DNA of 58,446 nt from Desulfatibacillum sp. (GTDB taxonomy: Bacteria > Desulfobacterota > Desulfobacteria > Desulfobacterales > Desulfatibacillaceae). Under the pieces are notes generated by a model. It did not search any database, had not been told where the DNA came from, and saw nothing but the letters and a program-made list of their open reading frames with translations. The stretch covers positions 1-58,446 of the forward strand of contig JAEINP010000034.1 of NCBI GenBank assembly GCA_016342355.1, read 5' to 3'. Shown here piece after piece: positions 52,508 through 58,446 of the stretch (positions are counted from its first letter, which is position 1; the number at the start of each line of letters is the position of its first letter). The position numbers and the translations under genes are program-made.

Positions 52508-53866
52508 GTGAAAAACAAGGTGGAAAAACTGTTTGGAACGGACGGGGTGAGGGGAAAGGCCAACCAATATCCCATCACGCCTGAAATGGCCGTAAAAATT
52601 GGACGGGCGGTTGCCCAATATTTTGGCAAACACTCCACCTTGGGACAACAGGTTCGGATAGGCATTGGCCGGGACACCCGCATTTCGGGCGCCATGCTGG
52701 AATCCGCCGCAGCCGCGGGCATATGCTCGGCAGGGGCCGACGCACTCTTTGCCGGGATCATTCCCACTCCGGGCCTGGCCCACATCATCCGGGAATCAAG
52801 CCTGGACGCAGGCATTATGATTTCCGCCTCCCACAATCCCTTTGAAGACAATGGCCTGAAGGTTTTCGGCGGCAGGGGGTATAAGTTGTCTGATGAGGTG
52901 GAACAGGAAATCGAGGCCCTGGTATTCCAGGAGCCTGCTTCCGGCGGGCCGGTGGGCGAAACCCTAACGCTTTCCGACGCCGAAGACTCCTATGCGGCTT
53001 TTCTCCAGGCGCTCTTGCCCGGAAACGCCCCCTTAAAGGGCCTGCGTCTGGTCATGGATGCGTCCAACGGAGCCACCTATTCCGTGGCGCCCCGGGTGTT
53101 CGAAAACCTGGGTGCGGAGGTATTCCCCCTGTTTGTCAGTCCGGATGGGGTGAATATCAATGTGGATTGCGGGTCCCAGCATCCTGAAGTGCTCCAAAAA
53201 GAAGTTCTCCGGCACAAGGCGAACCTGGGCCTGGCCTTTGACGGAGACGGAGATCGCCTCATTGCCGTGGACGAGGCGGGCAATCGGATTTCAGGGGATC
53301 AGATCCTTATCATCTGCGCGGCATGGCTCAAGGAAACCGGTCGGCTTGCTAAAAACACCGTGGTGAGCACGGTTATGAGCAACCTGGGTTTTAAGCAGGC
53401 ATTGAACCGCATGGACATCTTGCATATTGCCGCAAATGTAGGGGATCGGTATGTCTTGGAGGCTATGCAAAGATCCGGGTCTGTGATCGGCGGAGAGGAT
53501 TCGGGACACATGATCTTCCTGGAACACCACACCACCGGCGACGGCGTGCTTTCGGGCATCCAGCTTATCGGGGCCATGCTCCATTTTCAAAAGCCCTTAT
53601 CCGAACTGGGCCGAATGATGGAAGTCTTTCCCCAAGTGCTCATCAATATTCCCGTGACCGCCAAGCCGGATCTTTCCACTATTGCCCCCGTAGCCCTGGC
53701 CATCGATGCGGCGGAAAAGGAACTTGGCGACCTGGGCAGAATTCTGGTGCGATACTCGGGAACCCGTCCCGTGTGCCGGGTCATGGTGGAAGGTCCTACC
53801 CGGGAGATCACCGAAGACACGGCGCAAGCTATCGCCCGGGTTGTGGAGCAGGAACTGGGGGGATAG
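52508..53866 (+). CDS. glmM: Phosphoglucosamine mutase
   Basis: A 452-residue alpha-D-phosphohexomutase that makes glucosamine-1-phosphate for peptidoglycan and lipopolysaccharide. LFGTDGVRGKANQYPITPEM opens the protein; ISASHNPFEDNGLKVFGG carries the phospho-Ser (Ser108), FDGDGDRLIAVDE binds Mg2+, GGEDSGHMIFLEHHTTGDG is the sugar-binding loop and VRYSGTRPVCRVMVEG the phosphate-binding loop. GTG 52508 is the start. The preceding beta-helix gene ends 57 bases upstream, and I see no terminator between them. Confidence 0.95.
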   Translation: MKNKVEKLFGTDGVRGKANQYPITPEMAVKIGRAVAQYFGKHSTLGQQVRIGIGRDTRISGAMLESAAAAGICSAGADALFAGIIPTPGLAHIIRESSLDAGIMISASHNPFEDNGLKVFGGRGYKLSDEVEQEIEALVFQEPASGGPVGETLTLSDAEDSYAAFLQALLPGNAPLKGLRLVMDASNGATYSVAPRVFENLGAEVFPLFVSPDGVNINVDCGSQHPEVLQKEVLRHKANLGLAFDGDGDRLIAVDEAGNRISGDQILIICAAWLKETGRLAKNTVVSTVMSNLGFKQALNRMDILHIAANVGDRYVLEAMQRSGSVIGGEDSGHMIFLEHHTTGDGVLSGIQLIGAMLHFQKPLSELGRMMEVFPQVLINIPVTAKPDLSTIAPVALAIDAAEKELGDLGRILVRYSGTRPVCRVMVEGPTREITEDTAQAIARVVEQELGG

Positions 53867-54140
53867 TCAACTGCCTATGCCCTCAGCTGCCGCTGTTTTA
53901 CGTTCCAGAAGCACAACCCCATCGCCCCTATCCTGGACACGAATTGGCGCTGTTTTTTGAAAAAGATTATGGATATGGCAATGATAGGTCTCCAGTTGGA
54001 AACTACCATTTTAATTTTGTTTTTTACAGGTTTATACCGATAATCAGCAATATTGTTGTCACGGTATCCTTTGTGTTGGTAATGGATTTCACCATGCCCA
54101 TGTGCAGGGCTTGGCACGAAGATTTGAGGCAATAGCGCCA

Positions 54141-56018
54141 TTATCCACTGGCGGCCAGTGGATGGTTCTGTTTAAGAAGCAAAAATCCTCCCTCAGAACC
54201 CTGGAAAGGACGGGGCCCCAATCCGGCAACTTCTTCATAGTTTCCCATAATCCATGCAAATAGCTCCTTACCGTAATCCCTGCCAAAATAACGAAAACCG
54301 TATTCAATATTGTCATGGTGAACAAAGAGGATAAAATCTGGAGGAGCCTCTTTATATGAGCTCACAATATTATTTTCGCCAAAAATGATCATTTCAGGTG
54401 GAAGGACAGTGATGTATGGAGTCGAATTGGGTATACGGCCCAGATAGTTGAAAATTGCACATGCCGGCAAAACCGCCATTGTCTTTCCCGGCGGAACCTT
54501 TTTCTCCAAAATCTCCAGAACTTGCCCGTAGGAAACAGCTCTGACATCCCAATAGATGACATCGCTGCCTGTTCCCAAAACATGCACCTTGGGTTTGAGA
54601 TAAAACCCTTCGGCATAGAGATATGTCCCTGCAGTGACAAGGATTATGCTCATGGCTCCCAAGAGAAAGGATAATCCTGATCCCCTGGCCATTTTGATGG
54701 AACGGGGCAGCCAAGAGGTTAACAGAGCAATCAAGACCATTGTGCCGGGCATTCCCAGACCAAAACCATACATGGTTATCCGTTGGCATAACCCCATTTT
54801 GGGAAGCAGGGAAAGTGCCAGAATTGTCAAGGCGATACGTCCTGCACATACGCCCATAGCCTCCAGGGTGTGGTGTTTTTGCTTCCACGCCCTCTCCAGT
54901 AGCCAAACCAGGCAGCAAAAAAGCAGCAGACCGTATGGCCGGGCTATTTGATCCCAGATAATTTTGCTATGCAGGGCACAAAAAAGGACAGGGGGGGTGA
55001 CAGCCAGCAACAGGCCTATTATTCTTCCTATTCTCGAAGACCGTCCTAAAAGCATAGCCCCGGCAATCATAGGCAAAAAAATAAACAGGTACCCCAAGGT
55101 CATCCTCGCCATAATGGCGAGGTTCTTCATCGGTGCATCCAGACCCATGAGATTTTTATAAAAAGGCATCGTCATGACTTCATTATGGGTAAAACCCATT
55201 ATCGGGGATAAAATGCCGCAAAGAGCCTGATCAGCAGGCATAGCCAGAGACAAAAGCAGAAATGCCGAAACGGGGGGGATGAGCACTCCCAAAACGTAAA
55301 GACCCACCAGCCTGCCCGCATTTCTTATCTCTGTTTTCATCGGCCATATAGCGAGAATAAGTCCGGCCAGGCTGGTGAAAAGGGCTGCCATGCACATTTC
55401 CATTTTGGTGAGGAATAACAAACCCGCGCATAGAGCCATTAAAAAAATGTAGACTCCTTGACGGGTTTGAAAAAATCGACAGAGAGCCGCAACCAAAGCA
55501 AAACACAAGAGAATGCCGTGGGTCATCTCATGAGAGTAAGGGGCAACATAGGTGTAGTTACCCAAGGGAAGGAATATGCCAAAGGCAAACAGGCAGATAA
55601 AAACGAGACTGGCCAGGGTGGCGGAAAGGCGGTCCGCGAGGTAGCTTAGGACGTTAAAAAGGAGAGCTGTTATGGCAATGATAACGCCGCAGTTTACTGC
55701 CGCCAGTATTCCGAAGCCCGGTCCGAAAATCCGAAACCACAAGGCATTGAAATAGGGGCTTAACGGGCCGTTAAAATGAGCGATATCCCGGTATAGGACC
55801 TTGCCGGCAGCCAGTTGCCAGGGAACATACAACTCCCTCCCCAAGTCAATATAAGGATCCGCCCAGCGGCCCCAGGTCCACCCGAACATGGTAACCATGG
55901 CCAAGCTAATGATAAGGAGTGGGCCCCACTTGCTGAGTATGGCCAGACCATTGGCCTCAGATGGGTTGGAGCCTGCCTCAAAACGCGATATTAATGGAGT
56001 AGATCTCATTGCTTCCAT
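54141..56018 (-). CDS. GT-C-like polytopic membrane glycosyltransferase family protein
   Basis: A 625-residue membrane protein with about 11-13 hydrophobic segments. After the first segment the loop ADPYIDLGRELYVPWQLAAG has the Asp pair typical of GT-C (PMT/ArnT-like) catalytic loops, followed by RDIAHFNGPLSPYFNALWFR. The last ~200 residues form a soluble domain. It may attach a sugar from a lipid carrier to lipid, glycan or protein, but donor and acceptor are unknown. GAGG before ATG 56018. A small ORF lies 28 bases upstream on the same strand. It is convergent with glmM, with no gene in the 274-base gap. Confidence 0.75.
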   Translation of the reverse strand: MEAMRSTPLISRFEAGSNPSEANGLAILSKWGPLLIISLAMVTMFGWTWGRWADPYIDLGRELYVPWQLAAGKVLYRDIAHFNGPLSPYFNALWFRIFGPGFGILAAVNCGVIIAITALLFNVLSYLADRLSATLASLVFICLFAFGIFLPLGNYTYVAPYSHEMTHGILLCFALVAALCRFFQTRQGVYIFLMALCAGLLFLTKMEMCMAALFTSLAGLILAIWPMKTEIRNAGRLVGLYVLGVLIPPVSAFLLLSLAMPADQALCGILSPIMGFTHNEVMTMPFYKNLMGLDAPMKNLAIMARMTLGYLFIFLPMIAGAMLLGRSSRIGRIIGLLLAVTPPVLFCALHSKIIWDQIARPYGLLLFCCLVWLLERAWKQKHHTLEAMGVCAGRIALTILALSLLPKMGLCQRITMYGFGLGMPGTMVLIALLTSWLPRSIKMARGSGLSFLLGAMSIILVTAGTYLYAEGFYLKPKVHVLGTGSDVIYWDVRAVSYGQVLEILEKKVPPGKTMAVLPACAIFNYLGRIPNSTPYITVLPPEMIIFGENNIVSSYKEAPPDFILFVHHDNIEYGFRYFGRDYGKELFAWIMGNYEEVAGLGPRPFQGSEGGFLLLKQNHPLAASG

Positions 56019-56046
56019 GTAAAAACCTCATATAAACGAGCGTGGG

Positions 56047-56274
56047 TCAGTTCCCCTGTTTAACAGCAACTCCCAGTTCCTTCTCAATCATCCGGCATGT
56101 GCTGATATCTGCTACATCAAGGCGTATGAATATAAAAAGATAAGGGGAACCCCAAATTTCGGTTTCCCCGGTCTTTGTCACATACTCTTTGAAAAAGGCA
56201 GAAACTCCTATTCTACAATATTTGTTTACTTCCGGGGTATCTGCAAAGGCCTCCATAAATACGGAATAGGCCAC
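56047..56274 (-). CDS. Small ORF of unknown function, possibly a gene fragment
   Basis: A 75-codon frame beginning with GTG (M-A-Y-S-V-F), which is open six or more codons upstream before a stop. The sequence (FADTPEVNKYCRIGVSAFFK, then YLFIFIRLDVADIST) has a protein-like composition but I do not recognise it. It sits 28 bases before the glycosyltransferase-like gene on the same strand. No strong ribosome site is visible, so it could be the decayed end of a gene. Confidence 0.35.
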   Translation of the reverse strand: MAYSVFMEAFADTPEVNKYCRIGVSAFFKEYVTKTGETEIWGSPYLFIFIRLDVADISTCRMIEKELGVAVKQGN

Positions 56275-56651
56275 GCCGAGTTTGGGATTCTCTTCTTCAA
56301 AATTTCAATCTTTTTAATTTTGCATGCGGAGAATGGCTATCAATACAGGTTCCTGCCAATACCCACCCATATTTTCAGGAAAAACCCTACCCTGCCCCAC
56401 CCGGTTTTTCAAGCAATTTCCTTGGTTCCGTCAGGCGCGGACTTACGGGCGCTGTTAAAAAACACTCCACTTTGTAAGAAATGCGGACACGGGCCTGCAA
56501 ACAGTCTATAGGGTGTATTGTTGCCCCGCACGCATAGTCTCCTTGCCACAGGCCGCTGTCCTCCCTTTCAACTGCGGGTAAATGCGTTGGAACAAAATTT
56601 GCAAAATAGTCAGACGGTTTTTGGTTGAACTTTAACAACACGGAGCAAAAC
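56275..56651. other. Spacer upstream of the CoA-transferase gene
   Basis: About 380 bases between divergent genes. No supported gene, terminator or clear -35/-10 pair; the region must hold the promoters for both sides. CGGAGC precedes the CoA-transferase ATG. Confidence 0.35.
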
Positions 56652-58148
56652 ATGACCAAATACGGACCTTATCCTGTTATAACGGCAAAAGAGGCAGCGT
56701 GTTCCATCAGCAACGGACAGACAGTGGGTTTTTCCGGGTTCGGGGCGGCCGGGGGCGCCAAGGCCGTACCATACGCTCTGGCGGACAAAGCGGAAAGCGA
56801 ACACCGCAAGGGCAGACCCTTTGCCATGCGCGTGCTGACAGGGGCCTCCAGCGGCTTGGCGATTGATGAAGTTTTGGCCCAGTCCGGGGCTATCTCATGG
56901 CGCGCCCCTTATCAGACAGGTAAAAGCCTGCGAAACCAGATCAATAACCAGGACGTGGAATATGTGGACATGCACCTTTCCCATGTGTCTCAGACCATGG
57001 TGTTCGGGTTTTTCGGCAAGCTGGACATGGCTGTTGTGGAGGCTTCGGAGGTCACTCCGGACGGCAGGGTTTTCCTGACCACTTCCATTGGGATTTCCCC
57101 CACCATGCTGGCCCGAGCCGAAAAGGTGATCATAGAAATCAACACGGTCCAGTCTCCCCGTTTGCGTGAGATGGCGGACATTGTCATGCTGCCTCCCCCG
57201 CCCCACAGGGATCCCATTCCCATCATTCACCCCATGAGCCGCATAGGCGTGCCCTACGCCACCGTGGATCCTAAAAAAGTAATAGGCGTGGTTTTGAACA
57301 GCCAGCCCGACACGGTATCGGAATTCTCACCGCCGAACTCCGTGAGCCGGCAGATCGCCAATCATCTGGTGAAATTTTTGGTTTCGGAAATGAAGGCGGG
57401 ACGGATTCCCAAGGGCTTTTTGCCCATCCAGGCCGGAGTAGGCAACGTGGCCAACGGAGTCATGGGGGTTTTGGGCGCTCACCCGGACATCCCGGAGTTC
57501 ACCATGTACACGGAGGTGTTCCAGGACTCCCAGGTGGAACTCATGAAGGCAGGCAGGATCATCGGGGCCAGCGCCACCAGTCTGAACATCACCGAAGAGG
57601 CTCTGGGCGTTATCGTGGATAACATGGACTATTTCGCCAAACGCCTGGTCCTGCGCCCCCAGGAGATTTCCAACCATCCGGGGCTCATACGCCGCCTGGG
57701 CGTGATCTCCATGAATACGGCCCTGGAAATGGATATCTACGGCAACGTGAATTCCTCCCATGTCTACGGCATGGACATCATGAACGGTATCGGAGGAAGC
57801 GGAGACTTCTCCAGGAACAGCTACCTTGCCGTGTTCATGACCCCTTCCATCGCCAAGGACGGCAGGATTTCCACGGTGGTGCCCATGTGCCCTCACATTG
57901 ACAACGACGAACACTCCGTACAGGTGGTGGTGACCGAGCAGGGTCTGGCCGATCTTCGGGGTTTGGGTCCTTTGCACCGGGCCAGGAAAATCATCGAAAA
58001 CTGCGCCCATCCTCTCTACAAGGATTACCTGTACCGGTATATTGAAAATTCCCGGTCCGGGCACATTCCCCATGATCTGACTAAATGCTTTGAACTGCAT
58101 AGGAATTTGCTGGAAACAGGCTCCATGCTGCCCGGACTGAAATTGTAG
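56652..58148 (+). CDS. Acetyl-CoA hydrolase/CoA-transferase family protein (succinyl-CoA:acetate type)
   Basis: A 498-residue enzyme that moves CoA between acetate and succinate or another acyl-CoA. Family features: N-terminal GFSGFGAAGGAKAVPYALAD, IIEINTVQSPRLREM, FLPIQAGVGNVANGVMGVLG, and the catalytic Glu288 in FTMYTEVFQDSQVEL. C-terminal GSGDFSRNSYLAVFMTPSIA and VVVTEQGLADLRGLGPLHRA are diagnostic for the acetyl-CoA hydrolase/transferase C-terminal domain. I chose ATG 56652, behind CGGAGC; the frame is open to 56625. In acetate-oxidising sulfate reducers this step replaces succinyl-CoA synthetase in the TCA cycle. Confidence 0.92.
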   Translation: MTKYGPYPVITAKEAACSISNGQTVGFSGFGAAGGAKAVPYALADKAESEHRKGRPFAMRVLTGASSGLAIDEVLAQSGAISWRAPYQTGKSLRNQINNQDVEYVDMHLSHVSQTMVFGFFGKLDMAVVEASEVTPDGRVFLTTSIGISPTMLARAEKVIIEINTVQSPRLREMADIVMLPPPPHRDPIPIIHPMSRIGVPYATVDPKKVIGVVLNSQPDTVSEFSPPNSVSRQIANHLVKFLVSEMKAGRIPKGFLPIQAGVGNVANGVMGVLGAHPDIPEFTMYTEVFQDSQVELMKAGRIIGASATSLNITEEALGVIVDNMDYFAKRLVLRPQEISNHPGLIRRLGVISMNTALEMDIYGNVNSSHVYGMDIMNGIGGSGDFSRNSYLAVFMTPSIAKDGRISTVVPMCPHIDNDEHSVQVVVTEQGLADLRGLGPLHRARKIIENCAHPLYKDYLYRYIENSRSGHIPHDLTKCFELHRNLLETGSMLPGLKL

Positions 58149-58446
58149 GGAGGCGGTTTTGAGCATAAGTGTTAAATATTATGCGTCCGGGTGGAAATGT
58201 GCATGGAACTATTTGAAAGCACAAATATTATGGAGGGATTTTGTGAATAGGTTCACCCAACTCCATTACTTGAGGAAAGAACCTCGTAATGGTTCAGGAG
58301 TGCAAAGAAACAGTATTCATTCTTCGGACTGTCCATCGCAAAGTCCTGCTCTACCCCTTGTCCGTCATGCGGTTTTTTAAACCCGCAACGAAAAGTATGG
58401 TCTTGATGCCGCCACTTGAATCAAGGGGAAACAGGCCCCTCAAAAT
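58149..58446. other. Right end spacer with small hairpin
   Basis: No supported gene. A small stem GCGGTTT/AAACCCGC with one bulge lies at 58369-58386 around TTT; it could be a terminator remnant. Short open frames here lack a ribosome site and known motifs. Confidence 0.4.

Noticed and set aside
58159-58380. 73-codon plus-strand frame at the right end
   Set aside because: Composition and lack of a ribosome site and motif make it unlikely to be a gene.
1-58446. CRISPR arrays, transposases, integrases and phage genes
   Set aside because: No regularly spaced short repeats and no recombinase or phage motifs were seen; the only repeats are the 65-bp direct pair, the inverted pair and simple hairpins.

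Overview
The window reads as chromosomal DNA of a strictly anaerobic, sulfate-reducing Desulfobacterota (former Deltaproteobacteria), probably a Desulfatibacillum-like member of the Desulfobacterales. The genus is inferred from family content and style and was not searched. Pointers are a long double-FAD heterodisulfide-reductase-A-like protein, a cysteine-rich ferredoxin with an N-terminal helical domain, a lactate permease, an acyl-CoA carboxyltransferase, an acetyl-CoA hydrolase/CoA-transferase family enzyme, a radical SAM/B12 enzyme and a large hybrid histidine kinase. I see no rRNA, tRNA, CRISPR array, phage, transposase or replication origin. I recognise 43 likely protein genes, one gene fragment and many short regulatory or structural sites.

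Layout. 0-6.6 kb (+): ferredoxin protein, lactate permease, alpha/beta hydrolase, thiol peroxidase and a SlyD-like FKBP isomerase; two copies of a 65-bp direct repeat flank the hydrolase. 6.6-12.9 kb (-): a complete cecR-ybhGFSR-type efflux operon with a perfect inverted repeat before the TetR gene. 13.0-17.3 kb (+): an SGNH-hydrolase fragment, then a hybrid Cache-HAMP-PAS-PAS kinase with two receivers. 17.5-26.6 kb (-): MscS-type channel, CorA, carboxyltransferase behind a TetR-type palindrome, a Na+/H+ antiporter, a block of three hairpins that could be a small RNA, and a radical SAM protein. 27.0-32.7 kb (+): MerR regulator and a five-gene branched-chain-amino-acid-type ABC importer. 32.9-36.0 kb: MBL-fold hydrolase, an ArsR/flavoprotein pair sharing two near-identical operators, a DUF1330 protein and an orphan gene. 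36.1-41.2 kb (+): HdrA-like protein and an alkylsulfatase-like enzyme.

41.2-44.0 kb: three minus-strand genes (MBL hydrolase, spermidine-synthase-like protein, YwbE) lie between two inverted copies of an intergenic repeat. 44.2-47.3 kb (-): DEAD-box helicase with a structured leader; PTS IIA and a PII-like protein ending in a strong terminator. 47.5-53.9 kb (+): RpoH-type sigma factor with a five-codon leader ORF, TPR lipoprotein, BI-1 membrane protein, a GlmU-like beta-helix protein and GlmM. 54.1-56.3 kb (-): GT-C-like membrane glycosyltransferase and a small unknown ORF. 56.6-58.1 kb (+): CoA-transferase.

Functionally the window mixes fermentation and respiration-linked carbon flow (lactate uptake, CoA transfer, carboxyl transfer, HdrA electron transfer), stress and envelope functions (RpoH, BI-1, Tpx, MscS, GlmM) and small-molecule transport (YbhGFSR, Liv, CorA, antiporter). 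The most interesting signals are regulatory: an sRNA candidate carrying an anti-Shine-Dalgarno stretch, an ArsR circuit with an apparently leaderless gene, the rpoH leader ORF, and the repeats that bracket gene blocks.
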